64,000 nucleotides of DNA from Apostichopus japonicus (GCF_037975245.1 NC_092569.1:15623501-15687500); one strand, 5' to 3'; positions 11,701 through 24,054 are shown, counted from the first letter of the stretch. Made by a program: numbers and translations. The notes: generated from the sequence alone by a model not told the origin.

Positions 11701-14700
11701 TTAGCTTTGCGCGTCATGAACAAAAGACACATAAATTCATCCGAATGGAGAATTATACCCTAACGACCATCGACGTCGTCATGCAGTGTTAATCGTACCC
11801 AAGTCGCCATATCGCCATTCAAAATCAGAAAAGAAAATGTCATGATGAAAAGTATCTGTCTCACACAGAATAGTGAGAACACCTCCTGGATAACTAATGC
11901 TAAAAAGCGACTCTTACCGCAAGGACTATCCCTTGACCACCATCTGCTTCCTGTATATAACAGCTACAGTCCTCTCTAGATATACATTTATTGCCGTCCA
12001 TCAAGAACCCATCGGGACAAATGCATGTGGGTGTATCACTGCATGATACTGTGCAGCTAGGGTCAGCACATGAACCTTCGCATTTACAATCGTTGAAAAT
12101 CTTGTTGGTAGGACACCACTGGAAGTATGCATCTAGAAGAGGAATACCAAAAAAAGGTGAGGAGTATTAGCTCATTGATTAACGTTTAAAAATTTCAATA
12201 AAAATTTTCAAAAAAAGTCCAGCCGCCCTATCACCAAGACTTGTATGGTGTTACTTACGAAATTCTTGCTAATGAAAAATCTAAAGCTGTTTCTACTTGG
12301 TTATTTCAACTTCATAGTTCCTTAATTGTCTTTACATATGTAAATTCAATGTTTCAAAAGAAAGAAAAGAAGTGTAAAAAATAAAGAATGCAACAAGCCT
12401 ATCCGTCCCCGAAAGTCGTGTCGCAGTCTTCTTTAAATGGCACACGATTGTTGCTCAGGTAAAACCTGATCGCCGGAAATTACTCCTTGAAACGACTAAG
12501 AAACTTAGGTAGAGAATGAAGTCACATTCCACTAACTCCACTGTAAGGTAACGCGTCAGAAATTCAATAATGTAACACAAAGGCATAGTTTACTACCCTA
12601 CCTGCTTCTCCGGTATACTCTCCAGTACTGATTAATTTGTAATGACTGAAGCGGTCACTGATTCGAAAAGTTTCATATGTCACGAAGAATGACAAACCGG
12701 ACGCTGTAGTCAGGTCCATACGAAGTTGATATTTCTTCTGGTTGGTGATGTACGATATCTTCTCATTGCCGAGCCAAAACTCTTGAGAGAGAAAACCAAA
12801 CCCATTTTCATATTCTTCCCACGAACGATTAAAGTTGATTGATGCGTCGTGCCTTCGCTGTATGACCTGTTGATATAATAGTAAAATCATTAGCTTATTT
12901 CTTCAGTGATAAACTAAACAAGTGTTACAATATTCCACTGCTGCTTATATTACCACAAAACAACCATATATCTTTTGGATATGAAAAGGTATGGTTACAT
13001 GGCAAAGACACTGTTTGTAAACCTACGTACCGTCCATCCACCATCACCGAGACTGTTGTTACAATATACTTCGAAAGGTTCAATATAACCGTCTGGTTTG
13101 ATGACGTAAACACCATCGACACTAGAAGATGAACATTGGCTTAGCACTTCAAGGCAGTCTCTTGGATACTCAGCACGTTGATAGAAGAAGAAAGATGACG
13201 CTGAAAGGAGACATTGTTACTAAATCAGAATAATCATATTAACATATCAAATTTCCCCAACTAGTTGAGACACTCCGTATAAAATGTACAAGATAAACGT
13301 AAGCAATTGCTTTATTCGCACAACTTTTCTGCTTACAAAGTATTGCATATCTCACAGTGCGTGAGAACCTATATATCAGATAATATCAATCAAAACATAA
13401 AGGTTAACAATTGAAATTTATTAACACGTTGCCCTCATCGCATTTCCAACATCAACTGTGATATACGAATTGGATGTAAATATTTTAATAATTTTCTTTC
13501 TCGTCTGTAAGTATTTTTCATAAGCGCCTGTATATTTTGTCGTCTAACTTGTTTTGATTATTCTATGATCCTTTCTTCCAAACAAAAGGTTTATTGTGTA
13601 AAAACATTGCCAAGTATAAAAGTTGTCACTATGTAGTGACGAAAAATTCTCTATAGTACAACCGACTTGAATCGAGAAAAGAGTAGGAAAAATCGTTGCA
13701 ATATCACCAGCCTATATTTTTATACAAATAAAATATTTTAACGAGTATTAAATGACATACGATTTCGACGTCCAGATAAATCATATACTTGTAATTGTCA
13801 CAGATAGAATACCAAAAAGAAATTCCTAAAATGCTCGAGTTATTATATACATAATGAATGGTAATAATATTGACTAGTCAAGATAATAAACTATATTGTT
13901 AACGATATTAAAGATGGAGCACAATCGACTTTGTTTCACAATATCAGCTCAAAAGCGGCTTTCATATAAAATATCAGAAAACTTACCGGAACTTCCATCA
14001 CGAACGTCACTTTGAAGGTGAGGCTGAAATATAAAAACACAACCTTCTTGTTTTTATTGTTTATTGAAACCAATGATACTACAAACAATAACGATAATAA
14101 CGCATGGTAATGATATAGTCTGTACTTAAAATAATGGCTTTACAGGCTTATGTTCAGCCTAATTTGTAGCTGATTAGGTTCAGCTCGGCTTCGTGTAGAC
14201 TATTCTTTTAACTAAATTTGGCCGGTTCCACTCCTTTGCCCTAAAATAATAAGCTGTTTTTGTTTTTAATTTGAGTAATAAAACTCCAACATGACACCGA
14301 TACGGTAAACTAGAAAATTAATATATATATCAAATTAGTGTAATATAAACAGAGCAGCATTTGCTTTTAAAACAAAGAATTTGTTTCCTTCTTATTTCAG
14401 AACGGGAAGGAGTGGAATGATCACGAGAAATTTTGAAACTGTCAACAGTTCTGATTTAAAAAAAAAAAAATCTATTATGATTGTTATTCATAACTTGAAG
14501 GGAAGTAGTATACCTGTAACATCAAACTGTCCTCATCTTAGACAGTTTACTATAAACATAAATTGTCCAGACAAGTTGAACGGCGCGATCTTAAGTGTTC
14601 TTTGGCTTTTCAAATTGTATTATTGTAAATCTAAAACCTATGTTTGAATTGAACATTTCATCACAGACTGGAATTTCATATTTTAAAGAACAATTTATTG

Positions 14701-17647
14701 TAATCTCTTGTTGTAACATCTTTCAATTGATGAAATCATAAAGTTAATATAAAAGTGTATGTAAATTTATTACTTTCATCTCCGCCAATAATTAATAACA
14801 CTGACTTTCCGTTAAACTCAAATGGCTTCCTTCAATAAATATTAATGATTTTATATTTCAACATATGCTCAAGCGTATCGACAATATTTAGAATGATCAG
14901 ACAATATTTCATTTACGTTAACGTTCAATAAAATTTAGCATAAACTTGCTATGCTGTTAATAAGTATAGTTTAGGTTTTTACTCAATGATTCTTTGCTTA
15001 CTGTTACTTACTATGTGAATTACAGCAGTCTATAGGAGTTATTGAATAACCTATAATTATATGATCATAAAGAAATATAAGAAATCAAGTATTCTTAGAA
15101 AAGTCATTTCTAACCTTCGTAGTCTACCAAACCGTAGAAAAAATATGCAGTGAAACTCAAACGATTTGGAATCACCGTTAAATTTATCGTGGAACAAACG
15201 TAACCGTCACAATTCATGAATTCAAATTTAGGTTACTTGTTAATATCTATTTGTGAAGCTGCGGTTACTTTTCCTATACCGTTAGCAGAAATGTGACATA
15301 AAATTGCTGTTTGTGCTACATTTCGTGAATTCAAATAAAAACCAAAACAGTACGATAACAGTAAGGAATTGAATTTCTGTAGTAGTTTTAAGGTTAGAAT
15401 AATTGTAAAAGAAATAGGAATAGAGATATTTTTTTTTCATATTAAAGAAGGTATTAATAATGAATACTAAAAACCAAAGTTGAAAAGTAGAAAAGCAGAA
15501 ATTCAACACCCACTGAACAATTGCGAATATGTTTGATCAAAACTGTACCATTTTGTAAATATTATAGGCATGATTACGATACTTTGCTTATTTGTCTTTA
15601 CACTTTATTCTGATAATTAAAGTAATTGTAAAATTAAACGACTAAATGTGCTATACATATATGATGATTTTAAAGTTCTAACACTATTTTTACGTGTATG
15701 GAGAAGCTGTATCACGTTTTTTTTTAAATCTGTATCTGTAAGAAATTTTATTTAAAATAGTGAGATTCAAATGCAGTTGATGATTTATAATTTACGAATT
15801 TAATTTCAAATGCATTTACTATCAAAATTATATCGAAAACATTGAAACATTGAGGATTTTATTTAGATGATTAATAAATCTCATCGATATCTTTATTTGG
15901 TAAAAAAGAAAGTGTCTACTTGTGATCAAGAGTAATTTAATTTGAGTAATACCAGCGAGGTTTGGACAAATTTACAACCAATCTTCGAATAATTGCTTAA
16001 ACTAGACTCGATAATGGTTTGGAAACTTACACATTTTGGGGCATTTAAATACCACAAAATTGTTAAAGAAGGCTATTTAAGCATTTTGAATAAGATTGCA
16101 TGATAACATGGAAATTGGAGGAATATCTTTAAGTGGTTTAACGTATTTCTTTTAACGTTTTAAAACCCTACGATATCCTATACATTGATAATGTTAAACA
16201 GCGAGTCTAAATATGTAAACTACTAGAAAATTTGACGGAGGGAGAGGAAAAAACATATTCCTAGTAAAATTTTATAACGACATGTCTTTACCATATACCT
16301 TGTAATTTCAAAGCAACAAATTGGAACTCGGTATTTACTGTTATAAACATAAACTTCACATTGACAATCAGTTGAAATATTAAAGATGTATTGTACATTA
16401 GTAAACGAGTGGCTCTGTATATCTCATTCTAAGACCAAGTAAATCAAATTTGTATGTAATTTTGCAAGAGAGAAATGGATCAACTGAAGTACATTGGCGT
16501 TATTTTAAGACGAATTTCGTAATCTGGTTACATTCTCCATAAACTGAACTTACAAAATATATTTTACATATACTTTTAATCAAAGAACTGGCAGAGAGCA
16601 TGAAAGCTGTTTAATCGGTGATTTCTATTTACAAGGATTTCAACAATGTATATAATATAAAATATTATATAACATATTATGTTACAAACAGGTCTTGTAG
16701 TTGATTCTTTTCAGTAAGGTATGATGGTACTGGGACAAGAAAAACTAGAACAAAAAAAAAAAAAAAACTTCTGTTAGCTTTGTCTTCAAGTGTCACATAA
16801 GGCAATTACAAACTAGTTTTTTGAATGGTCTATTAATTATCGTGCGTTGACTACTAAAGGTTTGATTAAAGATTAAAGAAGAAAATCCGAGTAGAAGTAA
16901 TTATTTGCGGTAGATTAAATTTCAGTTTTCACCAGACGTATACATCAGCTTGGCAAATAAGTGAGACCCGTTTACCTTTTTTGAACGTTTTGAAGTAAAA
17001 TATGTTTTGATATAAATGTAAACAAAGTTACACTTCTTCTCTTTTTTCGTCTTTTGGCAATTATGTTCTCCTCTTCAACGTACTTGTCTTTTTAGTGTCG
17101 TTCCAATCAGTTTCATTGTACAATGAAAGACAAAGAAATCTGAAATTCACAATAGGAAATTAGTTTGTAATCATTGTTTTCACCATTAATAAAGTACAAT
17201 TAAATTGCGAACTTTATGGAAATGATGAAAGCTACCTGAGAGTGACAAAGAAACTTGTAATTGACGATATATTTTTAAACTTGTTTTCAAATTTAATAAA
17301 TTATAATGATTTTTGATCTATCTAGAGATTGATCTACGAGCTTCAATTGTAAATAGGTTACATCTTGGTAATCTATAAAAGCGAGTGGATTGGAATCAAT
17401 AATGAACATAAATATTTCGCAAATGTACTTGTGACGAAGTATGAAGCATATAAATGCACATACAAATTATAGGTACGGGACGTTTCACGATGTAAGTTGA
17501 TATAAATATCGATTGAACCTATAGAAGATAAGAAGAAGAAAATACATTTTCACTTACCCCTCCTTGCAAAGAGACACAGCTGGAAATATAAATTATTAAA
17601 AACAGAGAGGTTAAACCTGCACGAAGTTGTCCAAACATGTTCATCAT
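8554..17647 (-). CDS. Gene A1: secreted half-FReD/TIL/EGF/FReD protein, with premature stop
   Basis: This is a multi-exon gene for a secreted fibrinogen-related protein, probably an extracellular recognition or lectin-like molecule (family inference). Coding exons in transcript order: 17647-17558, 14023-13987, 13200-13031, 12866-12602, 12132-11918, 11447-11142, 10681-10414, 8798-8554. All introns are GT-AG, and intron phases are 0,1,0,1,0,0,1. Domains: signal peptide (residues 1-26), first FReD lacking its last third (54-187), TIL (194-245), TILa/VWC-like linker (243-285), EGF (281-315), second FReD (322 onward). The start is supported by an in-frame TAA fifteen bases upstream of ATG. The frame reaches TAA at 8731-8733 directly after the calcium-site motif DRDNDA, giving 472 residues. 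Past that stop the frame stays open to TGA at 8554-8556, which would give 531. An extra copy of exon 1 lies upstream at 18842-18931. Confidence 0.85.
10172..10186. repeat. Poly-C run of 15
   Basis: Homopolymer in intron 7 of A1. The A2 counterpart at 42158-42177 is interrupted by one T and is longer, so this tract is length-variable. Confidence 0.8.
10414..10681 (-). CDS. A1 exon 7: middle of FReD2
   Basis: Reads VFQRRVDSSLSFYRYWNEY, then GFGSVDGNFWLGNDKLAAL, YELRIEF and AKYSSFSVGDVDTNFRLSV, which are textbook FReD motifs. Length is 268 bases; it enters in phase 0 and leaves in phase 1. Flanked by TTACAG and GTGAGT. Confidence 0.92.
11142..11447 (-). CDS. A1 exon 6: TILa-like linker, EGF and start of FReD2
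   Basis: 306 bases, phase 0 at both ends. Reads EYVNPSCTKRCSC, which resembles the segment following TIL domains in zonadhesin/tectorin-type proteins. A six-cysteine EGF follows (CDDTYQCSPNGNC, then CYCNAGYTGDGVQC). FReD2 starts at DCQAFIG and continues to CDVIDGGGWL before donor GTATGT. Confidence 0.92.
11918..12132 (-). CDS. A1 exon 5: TIL (trypsin inhibitor-like, Cys-rich) domain
   Basis: 215 bases encoding a domain with eleven cysteines in TIL order: WCPTNK, NDCKCEGSC, PSCTVSCSDTPTCICPDG, FLMDGNKC, EDCSCY. Acceptor TTCTAG and donor GTAAGA flank it. TIL folds are common in VWD-C8-TIL proteins and in protease inhibitors. Here the domain replaces the missing last third of FReD1. Confidence 0.88.
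12602..12866 (-). CDS. A1 exon 4: middle of FReD1
   Basis: 265 bases. Reads VIQRRHDASINFNRSWEEY, GFGFLSQEFWLGNEKI, YQLRMDL and HYKLISTGEYTGEAG. It is homologous to exon 7 and has the same intron phases. NRS is a possible N-glycosylation site. The FReD ends here: no DxDND calcium-site exon follows. Confidence 0.92.
13031..13200 (-). CDS. A1 exon 3: start of FReD1
   Basis: 170 bases. Reads SSFFFYQRAEYPRDCLEVL, then DGVYVIKPDGYIEPFEVYC and LGDGGWT. This is the normal N-terminal part of a FReD, ending at the conserved GGW before the intron. NNS may be glycosylated. Donor is GTACGT. Confidence 0.9.
13987..14023 (-). CDS. A1 exon 2: 37-base linker exon
   Basis: A micro-exon between TTTCAG and GTAAGT, reading PHLQSDVRDGSS plus one base of the next codon. 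It is kept at the same length in all four genes, and it is the only way to join exon 1 (phase 0) to exon 3 (phase 1). Confidence 0.8.
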
Positions 17648-17928
17648 TGTCAAAGCTAGTTACTTCTTGAAGGCTGGAGTTGAAATGCAGTCTGAGAGCA
17701 TTTGACGCCATCTGAGCCATACGAGAACTGACCAAAGGTTAGTACAGTGGTGCCGAGAAACCTTTGAAAAAAAAAACAGTTCTGTCGACAGCTGTTATGT
17801 ACATGTATTTCAGGAGGAAGCTATGAAGTCATTCGACATCTACATGGCACTATAACACCACGACACGTTTTATGCCTTAAAAGGAGTGCGTGTTATTATT
17901 TTAAATTCTGAGCATGGTATCATTGACT
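16618..17928 (-). repeat. Tandem duplication containing exon 1 of A1, proximal unit
   Basis: This 1.3 kb unit runs from the end of intron 1 through exon 1 and the 5' flank, and is repeated directly at 17929-19212. The units are almost identical from about 16780 onward. The proximal unit carries a small AT-rich insertion near 16656. A2 has a single copy (about 48600-49812), so the duplication arose in, or was kept only by, A1. Confidence 0.88.
17558..17647 (-). CDS. A1 exon 1: signal peptide (proximal copy)
   Basis: Thirty codons starting MMNMFGQLRAGLTS, with a hydrophobic core LFLIIYISSCVS, ending LQGG at donor GTAAGT. An in-frame TAA lies fifteen bases upstream of ATG, which supports this start. 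A longer open frame over the same bases on this strand is out of frame with exon 2 and is not the product. Confidence 0.85.
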
Positions 17929-19212
17929 GTGATTTCTATTTACAAGGATTGCAACAATGTATATATGTTACAAACATGTCTTGTAGTTGACTCTTTTCAG
18001 TAAGGTATGATGGTACTGGGACAAGAAAAAACTAAAACAAAAATAACAGCACTTCTGTTAGCTTTGTCTTCAAGTGTCACATAAGGCAATTACAAACTAG
18101 TTTTTTGAATGGTCTATTAATTATCGTGCGTTGACTACTAAAGGTTTGATTAAAGATTAAAGAAGAAAATCCGAGTAGAAGTAATTATTTGCGGTAGATT
18201 AAATTTCAGTTTTCACCAGACGTATACATCAGCTTGGCAAATAAGTGAGACCCGTTTACCTTTTTTGAACGTTTTGAAGTAAAATATGTTTTGATATAAA
18301 TGTAAACAAAGTTACACTTCTTCTCTTTTTTCGTCTTTTGGCAATTATGTTCTCCTCTTCAACGTACTTGTCTTTTTAGTGTCGTTCCAATCAGTTTCAT
18401 TGTACAATGAAAGACAAAGAAATCTGAAATTCACAATAGGAAATTAGTTTGTAATCATTGTTTTCACCATTAATAAAGTACAATTAAATTGCGAACTTTA
18501 TGGAAATGATGAAAGCTACCTGAGAGTGACAAAGAAACTTGTAATTGACGATATATTTTTAAACTTGTTTTCAAATTTAATAAATTATAATGATTTTTGA
18601 TCTATCTAGAGATTGATCTACGAGCTTCAATTGTAAATAGGTTACATCTTGGTAATCTATAAAAGCGAGTGGATTGGAATCAATAATGAACATAAATATT
18701 TCGCAAATGTACTTGTGACGAAGTATGAAGCATATAAATGCACATACAAATTATAGGTACGGGACGTTTCACGATGTAAGTTGATATAAATATCGATTGA
18801 ACCTATAGAAGATAAGAAGAAGAAAATACATTTTCACTTACCCCTCCTTGCAAAGAGACACAGCTGGAAATATAAATTATTAAAAACAGAGAGGTTAAAC
18901 CTGCACGAAGTTGTCCAAACATGTTCATCATTGTCAAAGCTAGTTACTTCTTGAAGGCTGGAGTTGAAATGCAGTCTGAGAGCATTTGACGCCATCTGAG
19001 CCATACGAGAACTGACCAAAGGTTAGTACAGTGGTGCCGAGAAACCTTTGAAAAAAAAAACAGTTCTGTCGACAGCTGTTATGTACATGTATTTCAGGAG
19101 GAAGCTATGAAGTCATTCGACATCTACATGGCACTATAACACCACGACACGTTTTATGCCTTAAAAGGAGTGCGTGTTATTATTTTAAATTCTGAGCATG
19201 GTATCATTGACT
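17929..19212 (-). repeat. Tandem duplication containing exon 1 of A1, distal unit
   Basis: Second copy of the 1.3 kb exon 1 unit, beginning TGATTTCTATTTACAAGG at the junction and ending CATTGACT, after which the spacer sequence shared with A2 resumes. It brings a complete second 5' flank, and so a possible second promoter for A1. Confidence 0.88.
18842..18931 (-). CDS. A1 exon 1 duplicate (distal alternative first exon)
   Basis: Identical to exon 1 at 17558-17647, with the same ATG, upstream in-frame TAA and GTAAGT donor. Because exon 1 has no acceptor, a transcript starting here would splice past the proximal copy directly to exon 2 and give the same protein. Whether it is used cannot be told from sequence. 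Confidence 0.6.
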
Positions 19213-20133
19213 TTAAACTACGTTTTCCGATACATCCGGGACAGTGTTATAAACAATTAACCTAACTGCTTTAGTCTACCAAGTCTAAAGAAAAAGTAAA
19301 AATATTTAAAGGTTTTTGATTTAAGAAACTAGATGGAAAATTTATAAGACACTCATTTGATGAAGTCAAGCTGTCGTAACAACATCTGCCATACCTTTGT
19401 TAAGGCATATGCTACCTGCAATTATGTGATCACATAGGGTAGCAATTTATCCCCCGCCCCCCGTCACCCCCCCCAAGAAAAAAAGTTTAAAAACACCACA
19501 GACAAATATAACACTGCTTTAGACCTTAGAACAAATTAATTAACCGTCGGTGCATAAGATATAATGAAAGTGTAATACAAATAGTAACTCAATTCCTTGT
19601 GCATTCGAAATTCATTACCGTTTCACTGAACAAATCATCCAACAGAACCATATGTAGAGGAAGGACGCCATTTTTGGCCACCCTGGTTATGCCTGGTAAG
19701 TTTTTCAAGGTGCCAAGAATACGAGGAAGTTAAACACGTGGCAATTAACGTAAAAGTCACGTCGATCGCTAGTGTCATATATAAAGAGTATGAAATTACC
19801 TGAATATGCAAGTTATATATCAGTTAAAGGCTACATTTGTTAACATAATATCTGAGATGAAAACCCTAAACAGGCCATTAAATACACATTAATGATACCA
19901 TTAAGTTAAGACCTAATGTAGGATCTGATTTTCGTATTGTATAACATCTTTCGTATTCACTGTTTCCATACTGTAGACTCACTTGCACGTACTGTGTAAC
20001 ATCTAGAACACTGTGCACTTGATGCATTTCTTCCAAACCTATGGATGCTCATAAAAACCTTCAGACGGTTGTTATGCAAGCTATTATCATTCCTACGGCT
20101 ACAGTCTGGTTCAAATAGTCTGGTTCAAATTGT

Positions 20134-20370
20134 GGAGTGTTAACTCAGTGGTTAACGCCGGTGCCTTCCAATCATATGGTCCCCGGTTCGAGTCACTACA
20201 AGATTAATGTATGTCGTCCAGTTACATAGTTGTTGACACATGACAATTCATAATCATGGACTTTAAATATGAATGTAAGACACTGACTTCGGTCAGCTTG
20301 CGGCTTTGATAAGCCAATGAGGCTTCTTCGCGAGTTCCGAAATTGCAGGAGGATCTAAAATACAAATACA
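20134..20370 (+). repeat. tRNA-derived SINE, copy 2
   Basis: Same element as at 4776, with box A slightly changed to TTAACTCAGTGG and box B GGTTCGAGTCACT. It sits at the matching place in this spacer. Confidence 0.6.
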
Positions 20371-23320
20371 TATTGCTTGGCCGGATGTTAAATGCAAGTC
20401 TATATATATATTCTGCATATCAGGAATTAGTTACTTGCAGTAAGTCGAGTCTCTATCCTAATTGTTTGTTCATATCATTTGTTCATGTCATTTTTCCATA
20501 CAGCTGATCACTACTCTCTAAAAAAAGATTACTTTCGTTATGTTTCTTTATGTTATTCGGGTCTTCAATGATCTGTACCAATCTGTATGTACTATTAATT
20601 AGTACTTGAAGGATATTTACTGGATAAATTGATATTGTATAGTTTACCAGAAAAAATAGGTTAACTGGAATATATTGAAATTTATCTTGAAAGGAATACG
20701 GCAAGTTCCCAAAATCTTAATGATCCGTGACCAGTACGACGATGATGAGAAATTCAAAAATTGATGTCAATTTGAAAAGACTGTACACTTTACTTTCAAA
20801 AAAACCTGCTAAATTGCAGCTGCATGGTTTACTTCTCCGAAAGGACATATTCTGTTTTAAATGGAGAAATTATGTGCTACATTTCACACGAGTCACCGTT
20901 AAGATTTACTCATCATGTAGTAGTTTTTACCATTTATTCTTGACTCCTTTGATGGAGCTAGAAGGGATGTAAAAGATAGTTCATATTTCCCCGATAACAA
21001 ATAAAGTACATTCATGTGTACACTGCATAAAGGCCAGGCAGGTATCTTTATCTGTACATTGCATACCGGCCAGGCAGTGGACGATGTTTCCAGTGTAAAA
21101 TGTGATGCCCTTATAAAGAAACGCTCATTTCTGTTTCATATTTATTTGCTTGACCGAGGAGTTGATGCGTATGAGATTAGCATCGTCTGTGCTCTTGTTT
21201 TGTTGATACATCCACTCAGCAGGTACTGGTTGAGCGAAATCATAGGTTTACCCCGTCTCCAGATAATAGCGTTGTTAGGGGAGGCGAAGGTAAAGGAGAT
21301 ACCCCCAATTCTATGATCGATTCAGCTTTGTCAGAGGACTGGATTTTTTTCTTATTTGCCTTTGTTATCATTCGTTTTCTTTTGATTCCTCTTTGTTGCC
21401 CTTTTCCCCTTTGTTTCCCTTGCTTTCAAAGCTGGCCCACTTACTTCCCTTCGTTTCTCACTATTTTCCTTCTTTTGCATTGTTTCCCATGATTGATTGG
21501 TTACTATTCATCTTTACAGCTACATAAATTACAATTGTAATTGTCACAGATAATTCACAATACAGAACATGTGGATATAATCATTACCTTAGCGCAACCT
21601 TTAGTCAAATAACAAGCAAATCCCAGAACAAAGGAAAAAACAAAAAAAAACATTTTTTTTCAATCTTTGAGAATTTCATTTACTGTGACTTCTTTTGACA
21701 CCACTTAATGTACCCGCACGGACACTGACTTAATGACCCACATAACACGTCAAATCAGTTTCTTAACGCACATAAACCAACCAGCCTATCCTTAATTTTT
21801 ATCCATAAATAACATTCACACACGTTCTATAACAATATCTTTGTTCAACCCAGTCTTGAGACCTTGCTTTTGTTGAAGCTACACATAACTAGATTAAAAA
21901 GCAATCGACGAAGTATTCTGATGTGGTTAACCAGCTTGACGGTTATGGGTATGATTTGGTGTGCAAAAAGGGTTGGGTTGGGTTGCGTAGATGGGGTTGG
22001 GGTAGGGAAAGAGAGCTTTGCCTCTGAGAATTTACCAAACTTCTTTAAAATATTTCTTTCAAACTTTTGCTGAGTTTGTGGGCAGTATTTGAAAGATTCC
22101 AATGTTAACTGCACATTTCCCCCTCCATCGTTAGGAAATGCTTATTGTACATACCTACATGATTACCATGAAACGTCATAAAACTTGGCAATTCAACATT
22201 AAATGTCAGGTGACACCATTTGTGTAGCTCTATCAATCATATGACAGCTTCCTGTTCCAATACCGTATAATTGTGATGTTACTAATAAGGCGCAAAGAGA
22301 CTGAGACCATCAATTGTTCGTTTATTTGCTGTAAATATTAAATTGATTGCAGTTTCTTGTTTGGTATGTTTATGCGTGTGTGTGTAAATGGGGGGGGGGG
22401 AGTGGGGATGTCAAATGTCCCCGACTGAGTAGGTAGAGGCACCAAACTTTATGGACTTTATGAATGAGGGTGTGAGAGTATAGGGTCCTTGAATGCGAAT
22501 CCTCATATAATAGCGTGTATTGATACCAGGATCATTTAATGGGCGACAAAGGTGTACGATGAGGGTTTCTATAGTCCAGGGCCTGGCTTAAATAAGGGAC
22601 CCGGGAAATATCAGATAAAGAAGAACATATTCTCATTTTCATGATGTACTTAAGGAAAATGAAGAACTCGATAAATGGCCGAGAGCTCCAGACTACCTTG
22701 TTGATTGTGAATGCCAAATTGTAGAAACACTGCTAACCTTCCCCCCGACATCATAGAATCTACATAAACATGTTACATTTGTACCTTTTCCTTAAATAGT
22801 CATAAACGGTTAAACAAGATCAAATGTTCAAACACAATACGGCTGACATCATCTAATACACGTATGATCACAAACGTGACGTAATGAGTCCACTAGGTTC
22901 GACAGTGAAGAGCGCTTGCAAATCAGTTTTGTGATAAAGTTATGGACACGGAAGAACTTAACGATGTGTAATGAATAGAGGGCGCTGTTCAGCACAACAC
23001 GTATTACGCAAAAGAACAAGATCAAGGAAACTTTCTATCAGCTATCTGAACCCTTACTATTTAGTTCATGTATGAATTAAATTCTAAGAATTGATAACTA
23101 GTTTGATATGTTTCTTGATTGTTAGACTTTGTTTAATAAAAAGGGGGCGAGACGAAGTCAGTAGTTTGGTTTAATGTATTGTTCTGAATAATTTGGAGTG
23201 AGCAAATAATTAATATACAATCCCTAATTACATGGTATGCATTCCAGTTTAGTCTCTAAATTGCGCTTTTGCTATCCTTGCTCGTACAAGAATGGTTATA
23301 TAGGTATCACCACTAATTAC

Positions 23321-23392
23321 GGGTTAAATGGTTTAGTTGGAAGACTTCAGGGTTTGTAATCCTAAGGTCACTGGTTTTAATCCCGTTCTATT
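23321..23392 (+). repeat. tRNA-like relic, copy 2
   Basis: Box A-like TGGTTTAGTTGG is intact; box B has decayed to GGTTTTAATCCC. An anticodon-like loop TTTGTAA is flanked by pairing AGGG and TCCT, but the acceptor arms do not pair. Confidence 0.4.
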
Positions 23393-24054
23393 AAGAAAGA
23401 TAATATCAAGGTACTCATTTGATTTTTTTTTTATAATTCCCATTTCGCTTTCGTTTTCTGTTACGTAAAATAATATGATACTGAAGTTGTGCAAAACCTT
23501 AATATAGTGATTTACAATTATAATTCGATGGTCTGTTTATTCATTACAAACACGCTGAGCATGATACGTGACACAAGCATACATAAATCATCATTTTCGT
23601 TTCCACTGTCTTTTGTTTGTTTCAGATACAAGTACTTTGTTCAGGTGCCAAGAAAATAGGGAAGTAAAAATACGTAAAACGTAGAAAGCCATTATATAAC
23701 TGAAAACCGTGATGGAAGCATTTGAAACTATAAGTATTGTATTCAAAAGCAAATTGCAAGTCAAGGTTCGAGAGAAAAGCAAACTGTTAGCAAATTGCTT
23801 ATCTCATGCTAATTCAAACTAGTCCTGTGCTAAGAAAGATTTTTTTGAAACATAATCTTAAAACTTTACTTTTCAAGAACTTATTTTTAAAATTAACTAA
23901 ACTAAAAGAGTGATGAACTTCAGATTTACATCTTTGTGACGTTAAGTTGATTTTAAGAAATCTGAACTTTATTCTTCTGCCGGTACACGTATCAAACGTC
24001 GTACACAAAATAAGATACAACAGAGTAAGTGTTTCAAATCATTATATTGTCACA

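Larger units (their letters stand above)
19213..24054. other. Spacer between A1 and B1
   Basis: No gene is supported. It contains a tRNA-derived SINE (20134-20370), a pyrimidine-rich stretch (21340-21500), a G run (about 22391-22400) and a tRNA-like relic (23321-23392). Around 21020-21080 a short segment with TGCATA and GGCCAGGCAG is duplicated in tandem. Open frames up to 100 codons (such as 21014-21316) lack start context, domains and splice partners. Confidence 0.6.

Noticed and set aside
17550-17735. 61-codon minus-strand open frame over A1 exon 1 (repeated at 18834 and 49438)
   Set aside because: It is out of frame with exon 2. The real product uses the overlapping frame beginning MMNMFGQLRAG, with signal peptide and phase-correct GTAAGT donor.
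21014-21316. 100-codon plus-strand open frame in the A1-B1 spacer
   Set aside because: Overlaps a local tandem duplication; not kept open in the A2-B2 spacer; no recognisable protein features.
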